Assembly: GCF_030166555.2 (NCBI RefSeq)
Contig: NZ_CP126461.2
Length of the DNA: 64,000 bases
From: Acholeplasma laidlawii_A
GTDB lineage: Bacteria > Bacillota_I > Bacilli_A > Acholeplasmatales > Acholeplasmataceae
Direction: 5' to 3' (one strand)
In this document: positions 25,915 to 33,950 of the stretch, piece by piece
Layout: each line of letters opens with the position of its first letter
Numbering within the stretch: the stretch's first letter is position 1
Position numbers and translations under genes: made by a program
The notes under the pieces: generated by a model
Database searches by the model: none
Seen by the model: the letters and a program-made list of their open reading frames with translations, nothing else
What the model was told of the DNA's origin: nothing

Positions 25915-26379
25915 ATGGATTATAAGGTATTGTTAGAAAGTGCTGAAGGCTTACTTTCAACCGAACCAACAAATCTTTCAATTTTAAGTAATGCATCCGC
26001 ATTCTTAAATGATGCTATCCCTGATTTAAATTGGGTTGGCTTTTATATGTATAAAAATGGTATTTTAACGCTTGGACCTTTCCAAGGTAAAGTTGCATGT
26101 AATTTAATTATGCCTGGTAAAGGGGTAGTAGGTACAAGTTATTCTAAAAACGAAGTTATTGTTGTTAAAAATGTGCATGAAATTGAAAATCATATCACTT
26201 GTGATCCAATCTCTATGTCGGAAACTGTCATCCCAATTAGACATAACGGTGCTATTTGGGCGATACTAGATTTAGATAGTCCAGTTGAAAATAGATTTGA
26301 TAAAGATCTCGTCGACTTTTTACAACAATTCGGTCTATTAATTGAAAATTATATTGACTTTAGTAAGGGTTTAATATAA
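25915..26379 (+). CDS. Free methionine-(R)-sulfoxide reductase-like GAF protein
   Basis: A 154-residue GAF-domain protein of the fRMsr family (LNWVGFYMYKNGILTLGPFQGKVAC, HITCDPISMSETVIPI, AILDLDSP). Family members reduce free Met-R-sulfoxide using three conserved cysteines. Here the first (C62 in VACNLI) and the third (C96 in HITCD) are present, but the middle one, in the GVCG loop, is Val72 (GKGVVG). A disulfide between C62 and C96 is still possible. The promoter has an extended -10 TGTTATAAT (TATAAT at 25874-25879), and the ribosome site is GAGGTG. Confidence 0.85.
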   Translation: MDYKVLLESAEGLLSTEPTNLSILSNASAFLNDAIPDLNWVGFYMYKNGILTLGPFQGKVACNLIMPGKGVVGTSYSKNEVIVVKNVHEIENHITCDPISMSETVIPIRHNGAIWAILDLDSPVENRFDKDLVDFLQQFGLLIENYIDFSKGLI

Positions 26380-26382
26380 AAT
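26354..26382 (+). promoter_or_regulatory. Promoter of rpsD inside the end of the upstream gene
   Basis: -35 TTGACT (26354-26359), 17-base spacer, -10 TAAAAT (26377-26382). The -35 and spacer lie in the last codons of the fRMsr gene. Predicted start near 26389. Confidence 0.65.
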
Positions 26383-26388
26383 AAGTAA

Positions 26389-26543
26389 GCGGTCAAAAGC
26401 AGGCCAAAAATAGGTTTATAAATATCCCTTCATTATATGGATGCACTAAGTAATTTTCTTCTGCTAGAAAGTGAAAAGGAATTTGCGGATTATATAGATT
26501 TATGATGGTGTGTTTACCCAAAAATAAAAAGGAGGTAAATTCT
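26389..26543 (+). promoter_or_regulatory. Long rpsD leader, candidate S4 autoregulatory element
   Basis: A leader of about 155 bases separates the promoter from the rpsD ATG. In Bacillus the comparable rpsD leader binds S4 and represses its own translation. Conserved structure could not be confirmed by eye, so the call rests on position and length only. The last part holds AAAAGGAGG, the ribosome site. Confidence 0.4.
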
Positions 26544-27140
26544 ATGTCACGTTTTACAGGATCAACTTGGAAAGTTTCTAGACGCTTAGGTTATTCAATA
26601 TCTGAAACAGGTAAAGAATTAAAGAAAAGACCTTATGCACCTGGACAACACGGTCAAAGACGTTCCAAATTATCTAACTACGGCATTCAGTTACAAGAAA
26701 AACAAAAAGTACGTTTTGTTTATGGAGTAAGTGAAAAACAATTTAAGAAAACTTTCCTTGAATCTGCAAAGATGCAAGGTAAACAAGGTGAGAACTTCTT
26801 AAAACTTTTAGAATCTAGATTAGATAACGTTGTGTATCGTTTAGGTTTTACAAAGACTCGTGCTCAAGCTAGACAATTAGTGAACCATGGTCATATCTTA
26901 GTTGATGGAAAGAAAGTTGATATTCCATCATACAGATTAGCACCAGGACAAACAGTACAATTGAAAGAAAAGAGCAAGAACTTAACAATCGTTAAAGAAG
27001 CTTTAGAAGCTCAATTCGCACATGTTGACTATGTTGCATTAGATGCTAATGGTGTTGGAACATTCTCAAGACTACCAGAGAGAAACGAATTCTTATTCGA
27101 TATTAACGAACAATTAATCGTTGAATTCTACAACAGATAA
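26544..27140 (+). CDS. rpsD: Ribosomal protein S4
   Basis: A 198-residue uS4, a primary binder of 16S rRNA. Recognised from TGKELKKRPYAPGQHGQRR, YGIQLQEKQKVRFVYGV, LLESRLDNVVYRLGF, and the S4 domain RAQARQLVNHGHILVDGKKVDIPSYR, ending LIVEFYNR. It is the zinc-free form (no N-terminal Cys cluster). An in-frame ATG 14 codons upstream is rejected because AAAAGGAGG sits nine bases before the ATG at 26544 and MSRFTGS is the family start. Confidence 0.97.
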   Translation: MSRFTGSTWKVSRRLGYSISETGKELKKRPYAPGQHGQRRSKLSNYGIQLQEKQKVRFVYGVSEKQFKKTFLESAKMQGKQGENFLKLLESRLDNVVYRLGFTKTRAQARQLVNHGHILVDGKKVDIPSYRLAPGQTVQLKEKSKNLTIVKEALEAQFAHVDYVALDANGVGTFSRLPERNEFLFDINEQLIVEFYNR

Positions 27141-27157
27141 TAGGTTTACAAAAATAT

Positions 27158-27185
27158 AGGACATTTTACTAAATGTCCTTTTTTC
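27158..27185 (+). terminator. Terminator of rpsD
   Basis: A stem of nine bases AGGACATTT (27158-27166) with AAATGTCCT (27171-27179), loop TACT, then six Ts. Confidence 0.85.
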
Positions 27186-27195
27186 TTACTCTTAT

Positions 27196-27888
27196 TTAAA
27201 ATGACTGTTTGATAACCTTTTTAGTCAACTCTTCTACGTTGAATGCTTCTGCATATTGTGTTCTAGCTTCACAACCTCTTACAATCATTAATGCTTCATA
27301 GTATCTCTTATATTGGAATGACTTAGAGTGAATCGCAAACCAGTGAGTATCGATTGCTTTTTGCCATAACTTATAACCAGCCTCAGATACATTTACATAT
27401 ACATAAGGTTTAAAGTCAATTGGGTCTTCCCAGTTTTCTGCATAGTATGGTCCACTTGCATAGTGTGGTGGTAGGTCCGTTTCAAAACCTTTAATGCCTG
27501 CATAAAATTGCGCATCTTTTACAATATGATACGTAGCCTCATGATCTTTATGCATAGAATTTTTCCAGTGTGTAATCAAAACATCTGGTTTATGTTCTCT
27601 AATAAGTTCTGCTACTTCAAATTTTACCTTATCATTGGTAAGTAATTCACCGTCATTATAAGGTAATACAATACTTATACCACCTAACATCTCGGCAAAA
27701 CTAACCGCTTCACTTTCTTTTTGTTTTCTATATTCTTTCACACTTAAATGTGGTGGGTTTCCTTTTTCACCACCAGTAAGTGCAACAATAACAATCTTAT
27801 GTCCTTCCAAACTCATCGTTGCAAGTGTGCCACCACAGGTGAGTTCCATATCCCCTATGTGACCACCAATTGCCATAATCGTTTTCAT
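27196..27888 (-). CDS. PIG-L/LmbE-family deacetylase-like protein with altered active site
   Basis: A 230-residue protein of the PIG-L family, zinc enzymes that deacetylate GlcNAc-linked compounds (for example BshB in bacillithiol synthesis). The fold marks are present: IVIVALTGGEKG, DVLITHWKNSMHKDHEATYHIV. The N-terminal metal motif, usually AHPDD, reads GGHIGDME (H10, G12, D13): the zinc-binding His and second Asp remain, but the first Asp, the usual general base, is Gly. Activity may be changed or use another base. Its ATG directly follows the GNAT stop codon. Confidence 0.8.
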   Translation of the reverse strand: MKTIMAIGGHIGDMELTCGGTLATMSLEGHKIVIVALTGGEKGNPPHLSVKEYRKQKESEAVSFAEMLGGISIVLPYNDGELLTNDKVKFEVAELIREHKPDVLITHWKNSMHKDHEATYHIVKDAQFYAGIKGFETDLPPHYASGPYYAENWEDPIDFKPYVYVNVSEAGYKLWQKAIDTHWFAIHSKSFQYKRYYEALMIVRGCEARTQYAEAFNVEELTKKVIKQSF

Positions 27889-28866
27889 CTAAAAATCCAC
27901 CTTTCTCATATCTATAAATGTTCTAACAATCTTAAACCCCTCTTTTTCATACATACGTCTAGCGGGATTGTTTTCACCTGTAAAGAGCGTCATGTAGTAT
28001 GCACCTAAATTTTTTAAGCCCATCACTAGTTTTGCGAATAAGGCTTTACCCAGGCCAAATCCCCTAAATTCAGAGTGTGTACCTATACCTGCAAAATACC
28101 CTCTTTTATTAGGCTCAACAATTAATGGTCCTGTAAATCCAATCACTTTATGATTAAAGGTTGGCACTAACAAAGTATTATTTTCTTTCATCTTTTCAAC
28201 ATGTAGGGTAACCGTTTTTTTCCACACTGGGCTTCCTAAATCGTCTAATAATTCAGCTAATCCATGATCTTTTTTGACATCATAGTATGCAAACTTAACA
28301 CGCTTTTCTTCTACACTTGAAATGACTTCACTTGTTTGATTGCTAAATTCATAGTTTCTAATATCCATATGGTACGCATTTTGAACAGCAAAATCTATAT
28401 AGTTCTTAGATTTAAAGAACAGGTAAGCAATCGAATTTTGATCAATACCTGGAGCATTTGGATGTATTGCATCTGTATTAGGTACAACCCAACTAAATCC
28501 TATCGGATTGAAAAATACAATTTCTATTTTCTTTATCATAAGATCTTGTTTGATTAAAGTATCTTCTAATGTTTTAAGTAACATTGAACCAACACCTTTT
28601 CTTTGGTGCTTTTCATGAACGATAATCATCGAGATGTATGATTTTTTAGTATCTTTATCATAAGTTCCACTAATAAAACCTATAACTTGACCATGATCTA
28701 CTGCAACAAATGAGTGAATATCATAGTTTGGAGGGGATTCTAAAAACTTTCTTCTAAATTGATCGATGGTTAACCTTTCATACAAAAAGTCACTTCTATG
28801 TGTAGTTTCATTGAATAGATTTAGTGCTTCATTTAAGTGTTTTTCTTCCAAAGTGATAATTTTCAT
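27889..28866 (-). CDS. Tandem GNAT N-acetyltransferase
   Basis: A 325-residue protein with two GNAT folds. The first (about 1-150) has the acetyl-CoA loop HEKHQRKGVGSMLL; the second (about 190-320) has GIGTHSEFRGFGLGKALFAKL and the end NPARRMYEKEGFKIVRTF. In each, the Q/R-x-x-G-x-G/A pattern is kept, so both could bind acetyl-CoA. The substrate is not known. Strong AAGGAG before the ATG. It is directly followed by the PIG-L deacetylase-like gene: an acetylase and a deacetylase-like protein read from one message. Confidence 0.85.
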   Translation of the reverse strand: MKIITLEEKHLNEALNLFNETTHRSDFLYERLTIDQFRRKFLESPPNYDIHSFVAVDHGQVIGFISGTYDKDTKKSYISMIIVHEKHQRKGVGSMLLKTLEDTLIKQDLMIKKIEIVFFNPIGFSWVVPNTDAIHPNAPGIDQNSIAYLFFKSKNYIDFAVQNAYHMDIRNYEFSNQTSEVISSVEEKRVKFAYYDVKKDHGLAELLDDLGSPVWKKTVTLHVEKMKENNTLLVPTFNHKVIGFTGPLIVEPNKRGYFAGIGTHSEFRGFGLGKALFAKLVMGLKNLGAYYMTLFTGENNPARRMYEKEGFKIVRTFIDMRKVDF

Positions 28867-28929
28867 GCCTATCTCCTTATGAAATTATGTATAGATTGAT
28901 GATATATTCATTTTATCATGTATCTTAAT

Positions 28930-28986
28930 AAAAACACCCTATAAAACTAGAGTATCCTTTGGTTCCAGGACTCAGTTTAATAGGGT
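28930..28986 (-). terminator. Terminator after the broken solute-binding gene
   Basis: The outer stem ACCCTAT/ATAGGGT (28936-28942 with 28980-28986) continues through AAACT/AGTTT and TCC/GGA with small bulges, and is followed on the minus strand by GTTTTTATT. Confidence 0.7.
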
Positions 28987-29030
28987 AGATTTTAAATAGA
29001 CTAATTATAGTTTTTTACTACTTCATCTCT

Positions 29031-31316
29031 TTAATATGATGCAAGTGCGTCTTCGTAAGCAGGTCTGATCTTGTCCATCTCACCTCTAGCATCGCCATTA
29101 GCGATTGCAAGGTTTGCTGCGCCGTACCAACCATTTGCTGCAAATCTTGAGATACCTAATGCACCCATTAAATCTAATGTTGTTTTATCGAATATGCTTA
29201 GGTAAGCATCAATTGATGATTCATCATTGAATCTTTGGACTAATGTTGCGTAGAATTCATCTGATAGTTCAGTGTTTGTCTTCCACATTTGAATCTCGTT
29301 CCATACTTGGAATGCTAATGCTTCCTTAGCAGGAGTTAATCCACTTTATAATGTGTATACTGCAACACCACCGATTGGAGAAACATAATCACCAGTGTAT
29401 GTATCACTTGATGGATAAGGAACAAATCCTAAGTCAAATGCTAAGTTCTTCCATCTGTTTTCTGCATTTAAGAACCAGAAACTACCTGGATGCATAACAA
29501 CTTTACCTGATTGCCATAATGGAGATCCAGTATCATAAGTACCTGTACCTTCAAATAGTCCTTTATTATATAAACCATGTAAGAAACTATATGTTTCTAA
29601 TGCTGGTGTTTGATGGAATGCAACACGACCAGATAATGCGTTAATTAATGAACCACCATTTAATGGAATCATATTTTCAGCATATACAGCACGTACACCA
29701 CCTAGAACTTTATAGCCATCACCTAAACTTGGAAGTGCAGCTTTAGCAGCCTCTGCCCATTGTTCAAATTTAGACCAAGTCCATTCACCGTTATTATATA
29801 ACTCGGCTGGGTTTTCAATACCTAGGTCATTAACTAATTCAATATTGAAGTATAGACCAACATCCACAGTAGGTTTATTTGCTGAGAATGCATAGAACTG
29901 ACTCTTGAATGTTCCTAGTTGTTTTGCCTCTGTTGTAATGTTTGTACCAGTTGATGCTAAATACTTGTCAACAGGAACAATTGCATTAGCGTTAGCTAAT
30001 TGAGCGGTCCAGTCAGAAGTTGTCCATAAGATATCTGCTAATGGAGCTCCCGCTACTGATGCTTTAATAATTTCATTAATACGATCTGGTCCCCAAGCAG
30101 CTGCCGCAGGGTATGCCTTGTATACTACTTTAACATTTAGTCTTGATTCAACTTCTCTTTGTTTAGTTTGTCTTGCTTGTTGTTCTCTACCAGAGTAAGC
30201 CGCATCGAATGGGTCAACCTGATATGGCGCACCATGCATAATTACTATTTCTGTAACTTCATTACTCTTAAATTTGGCGTATAAGCGGATATCTTCAGTT
30301 AAAATCTCTTTCTCATTAAATTCGATTGTCAAATCTGAATCTATATACCAACCCAAAAAAACATGACTTGGCTTTAGAGGTATAGGTAAATTTGTTAGCA
30401 AACTACCTTTCATTGCCTGAACGTCTTCAATATTAAACCCTCCATTTGTTTCAAAAGATACAGTTAGTAAGTCACTATATAAAGCTACAACAATACCATC
30501 ACTAATAATGTTTTTAGTCTGTCCCTTCCATTCCAAAAATAATTTTCCTTCATGATTATTTGGTGTTGGTGGTAAAGGTGTATCAAAGTTATGTTTCACA
30601 ATTACTTCTGATAAAATCGTGCCATCATAATCTATAAATGTTATCAAATATTCAGTTATCTTGTATATAGTTGACACGCTGACATCATTTGCTGGCATGC
30701 TATTTGGTATTTCAAGTGTCCATCGATCAAATGATTTTCCTTCAATAATTGGTATAGTCGGTATCATATTTATTGTAATCTCTTGATTATATGCTAATGT
30801 AACGCTTGATAATAATTGATGTTCGTGATAAAAATTAAGTTCATACTCTGCCAACAACCATTTTGAGAATAAGGTTATGTTTTTTGAAGGCATCCTTACT
30901 AGATCAAATCTATTTGTAAAGTTACTATCTAAATACCAACCTTGAAACACATGACCTTCTTTGTCTAATATTGGTAAATTAATTACAGCTTCAAAATCAT
31001 AGACAATACTCTCTAATTCAGTGTCACCGTTTACTTCAAATGAAATAGTGTATTGATTTATTGCCCACTTAGCATACAGTGTGGTATTTCTTGATATTTG
31101 GGTGGAATAGATCAACTCTTTATGGTGATCACTGTCTAGATACCATCCATCAAAACTGAACCCCTCCTTTATAGGTATAGGTAATTTATCAACATCTTCA
31201 AACATGATTGGATCAATTGGCATTCCTCCATCAACTTCAAATTTGACTTCAGGTGCTAAATTCACACACGAAGTCAAAAAAAATACCGTGAAAAATATCC
31301 ATATTACTTTCTTCAT
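29031..31316 (-). pseudogene. B-repeat/solute-binding lipoprotein gene broken by one in-frame TAA
   Basis: The frame runs 762 codons with a single internal stop, TAA at 29348-29346 (codon 657). Before it: a lipoprotein signal (Cys17 in FFLTSC), five InlB/Listeria-Bacteroides-type repeats of about 65-75 residues (24-357, with GWYLDS and LYAKW-like landmarks), then a family 1 extracellular solute-binding domain from about 360 (KVVYKAYPAAAAWGPDRI, ADILWTTSDWTAQLA). After the stop, the same frame continues SGLTPAKEALAFQVWNEIQ and on for 104 more codons with normal binding-protein character. There is no permease gene nearby. It is probably a recent nonsense mutation; read-through or a sequence error are the alternatives. 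If the stop is obeyed, the last domain helices are lost. Confidence 0.85.
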
Positions 31317-31604
31317 ACATATCCCCTTAAAAATTAATTAACTACATCCACATTATATCATAATTATTAAACAAAGAATTTCTATTGTATAGTTGGTTAT
31401 TATATAAAATAAAAGATGGTTATTCAATCAACAAATATCCATCTAGTATAAATACTATCTTAATTTTAAATCTATTTTTAATCAATCTTCGACTTAGGGC
31501 ATACTTTAAATATAATGCATTATTTTTTTAAAAACCTAGATATTATGGTATCGTCAAGTTCATTAAGATATTTTTGTTATATTTTAACAAACATTATAAA
31601 TATA

Positions 31605-32249
31605 TTATTTAATTTTCTCTATTTCATTTAAGAATGCTTCGATTGGTTGATTACCTAAGAATTCATACTTATCATTAATAATAATCTTTGGTACACTACT
31701 TACATTATATTTCATAGATAAATCACTAAATGTTTGTGCTTCATAAGCATCAGCAGTGATATGAGGGTTTGACATTGCTAGTCTAAATGCACTTGATACT
31801 GCACCAGGACAATGTGGACAACTTAATGTTACAAAAACTTTAATGTTAATATCTTTGTCAATTTTGCTTAATCTTGCAAGTGTCTTTTCATCAAAGAATG
31901 GCTTAGTTGAAGCACTATCAATTAATGCTGAAATAAGTGAATTGATTTCATGACCTGCAGGAATACCATTAAATCTAAAGTTTCTAAAGTTATTTTTTTG
32001 ATCAAGTATTACAAATGTAGGTGCTAAGGTTACATTATATTTTTCAGCTTCTACCTTATCATCTTCTAGTGTTCTTTCAACAAAAGTAATCTTATCATTT
32101 AAAGCACTTACTTCTTCTAGTAATTGTAAAGTCGGTTCACATGATTCACAATCATGTGATGTGAATAAAATTACCTTGATTGGATTTTCCATCATTTTTA
32201 ATACTTCTTTAATTTGTCCAGCTACATCTGGTGTTAATAAACTTTTCAT
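31605..32249 (-). CDS. Double-thioredoxin-fold disulfide oxidoreductase (PDO/AhpF-N-like)
   Basis: A 214-residue protein with two thioredoxin folds. The first (about 20-110) has CESC (C34, C37); the second (about 130-214) has CPHC (C144, C147) and the cis-Pro of SSVPKIII. The first 60 residues resemble the N-terminal domain of AhpF. Protein disulfide oxidoreductases of this type relay electrons from a thioredoxin reductase, and such a reductase lies four bases upstream. Having CxxC in both halves fits PDO rather than AhpF, whose first site is usually lost. No peroxiredoxin gene is near. Confidence 0.85.
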   Translation of the reverse strand: MKSLLTPDVAGQIKEVLKMMENPIKVILFTSHDCESCEPTLQLLEEVSALNDKITFVERTLEDDKVEAEKYNVTLAPTFVILDQKNNFRNFRFNGIPAGHEINSLISALIDSASTKPFFDEKTLARLSKIDKDINIKVFVTLSCPHCPGAVSSAFRLAMSNPHITADAYEAQTFSDLSMKYNVSSVPKIIINDKYEFLGNQPIEAFLNEIEKIK

Positions 32250-32253
32250 TTTG

Positions 32254-33222
32254 TTATTCTCCTTTGAATTTTAAATATTGGTTTGCATGTATCGCTGCTT
32301 TTGCACCTTCTGCTGCAGCTATGATTATTTGTTTATGAGGTTGATCTACCATATCACCTGCTGCATAAAGCCCAGGTATATTGGTTTCTTGTTTACTATT
32401 TACGATGACTTCCTGATAGTCATTAAGTTTCACGAAGTCTCTAATAAACTTCGTGTTTGGTTTCATACCAATGGCAACAAATAAGCCATCTGCTTTAAAG
32501 ATTGATGTTTTATTTGTCTTCTTATCTAATATCGTTAAACTATCTACTTGATTCGTACCATGTACTTCTAGTATTTGAGTTTCTAGCATGTAATCGATCT
32601 TATCGTTTTTATACATGTTTTCAAGTAGTATTTTATCTGCTCTAAATTTAGATCTTTGAATAACTGTAACCTTTTTAGCCCATTTAGCTAAATCCAGTGC
32701 AGATTCTATTGCGGAGTTTCCTCCACCTGCAACAACAACGTGTTTGTTTTTATAAAAAGGTGCATCACAAATAGCACAATAAGATATACCTTTAGCATCA
32801 AAAATATCTTCTCCAGAAATGCCTAACTTTTTAGGTGTGCTTCCTGTTGAGAGTAAGACTGTTTTTGATTGAACCATCTCACCATTGTTTAAATAAATTT
32901 GAAATATATCATTATCTTTTGTTACTTTATCAACATAGACTTTATCTAAAACTGGGATTTCAAACTGTTTAACATGTGAGATAAACTTTTCAGTTAATCC
33001 ACTACCGGTGTCATTTGGTAATCCTAAGTAGTTATCTACATCATTGGTATTTAGTAATTGACCACCAATATCATAAGTAATGATACCTGTTACCATACCA
33101 AGACGATGTGCATAAATGCTTGCATTTAATCCAGATGGACCACCACCAATAACGATAAAGTCATATATTAAGTTTGTGTTGAATGTGTTATGAAGTTGTG
33201 TATCTAAATTAAAGTTAAACAT
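32254..33222 (-). CDS. Thioredoxin reductase-like flavoprotein
   Basis: A 322-residue FAD/NADPH enzyme. FAD-binding GGGPSGLNASIYAHRLG is at about 27; the redox site SYCAICDAPFYKNK has CAIC; the NADPH-binding GGGNSAIESALDLAKW follows; the C-terminal NIPGLYAAGDM closes the flavin site. TrxB length and order, slightly extended at the N-terminus. Its probable substrate is the double-thioredoxin protein encoded next to it. Middle gene of a three-gene operon. Confidence 0.92.
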   Translation of the reverse strand: MFNFNLDTQLHNTFNTNLIYDFIVIGGGPSGLNASIYAHRLGMVTGIITYDIGGQLLNTNDVDNYLGLPNDTGSGLTEKFISHVKQFEIPVLDKVYVDKVTKDNDIFQIYLNNGEMVQSKTVLLSTGSTPKKLGISGEDIFDAKGISYCAICDAPFYKNKHVVVAGGGNSAIESALDLAKWAKKVTVIQRSKFRADKILLENMYKNDKIDYMLETQILEVHGTNQVDSLTILDKKTNKTSIFKADGLFVAIGMKPNTKFIRDFVKLNDYQEVIVNSKQETNIPGLYAAGDMVDQPHKQIIIAAAEGAKAAIHANQYLKFKGE

Positions 33223-33243
33223 CTAAATTCTCCTTAATCTTCT

Positions 33244-33720
33244 CTAAAGTTTAATTTTACAAACGCCTGAGTGTATTTGTCTAATGACAATACCTAAGCC
33301 AAGTACTATAAGTACTAGTGATATGATTTTATATGGGAATCCTGCAAGTGGTAATGCAATGACACTAAAACTAATGCCGATTGCTGCAAAGAATGCAATC
33401 ACACAACTTGTACAACCATAGGTTAGTATACCAAATAATACAGATACAAACCCTAAATTTGACGCTTTAGATTCTCTACCCTTAATCTCTACCATTGCTG
33501 TTGATAAGTTCATTAAAAGCGTTGATAGGATTGCCATGATAACATTCATGAAGATGTTAATCACTACAAGATACGTACCAAATTGGTTTGCCATAGCTTC
33601 GTAGGACATATTTAAGTAATCTACAATAAAATATATAAACAAGAATAACAATAGAAATATGATACCTTGAATTATATATTTTTTAGTTTTTAATAGATCA
33701 AATGCTCGTTTAATCATCAT
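33244..33720 (-). CDS. Membrane protein with CTSC motif, first gene of redox operon
   Basis: A 158-residue protein with four hydrophobic helices (about 15-36, 46-70, 88-125 and 128-147). Helix 3 carries LTYGCTSCVIAFFAAIGI with C103 and C106 separated by two residues, and a third cysteine, C154, is close to the C-terminus. I do not recognise the family. A CxxC buried in a membrane helix, directly before a thioredoxin reductase and a disulfide oxidoreductase, suggests that it passes electrons or sulfur across the membrane, like DsbD or CcdA in principle. That role is inference. Confidence 0.6.
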   Translation of the reverse strand: MMIKRAFDLLKTKKYIIQGIIFLLLFLFIYFIVDYLNMSYEAMANQFGTYLVVINIFMNVIMAILSTLLMNLSTAMVEIKGRESKASNLGFVSVLFGILTYGCTSCVIAFFAAIGISFSVIALPLAGFPYKIISLVLIVLGLGIVIRQIHSGVCKIKL

Positions 33721-33744
33721 TTTTACTCCTTATTTGTACCTTCA

Positions 33745-33766
33745 ATTATACCATATGGGGTATAAT
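33745..33766. promoter_or_regulatory. Proximal dyad operator of the redox operon
   Basis: ATTATACC-N6-GGTATAAT with perfect 8-base arms, 25 bases before the first gene. On the minus strand the 3' arm contains TATAAT, a good -10. It shares TATACC-N6-GGTATA with the distal dyad. The ATACC...GGTAT form is like operators of the CsoR/CstR family (copper or persulfide sensors). Confidence 0.6.
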
Positions 33767-33845
33767 GATAAATTGATATGCTTTAAAGCATTAAATATTA
33801 GGATTTTACCCATATTTACAATTTTTAAAGCATAAATTCACTATT

Positions 33846-33866
33846 TATACCTATAGGGGTATATAG
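33846..33866. promoter_or_regulatory. Distal dyad operator of the redox operon
   Basis: TATACC-TATAGG-GGTATA (33846-33863), about 100 bases upstream of the proximal copy. On the minus strand it lies between a -35 TTGACT and a -10 TATAAA with 19 bases between them, and a second dyad ACCTATA-N6-TATAGGT overlaps it. A long spacer with a dyad inside is also typical of MerR-type promoters, so the regulator family is open. Confidence 0.6.
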
Positions 33867-33904
33867 GTAGTCAACTGGATACATATGTTTACTTTATTTT
33901 AGCA

Positions 33905-33938
33905 TAATAAAAGGGTCATGGCGTTCATCCATGACCCA
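33905..33938 (-). terminator. Terminator of the pgk-tpiA operon
   Basis: A perfect 9-base stem GGGTCATGG (33913-33921) with its complement (33929-33937), followed on the minus strand by TTTTATT. Confidence 0.85.
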
Positions 33939-33950
33939 CTTTAAGTTCAA

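Noticed and set aside
31317..31604. A small gene or RNA in the AT-rich gap between the broken binding-protein gene and the redox operon.
   Set aside because: Only a TATAAT-like -10 for the minus-strand gene is seen; no open frame with a ribosome site and no strong hairpin.
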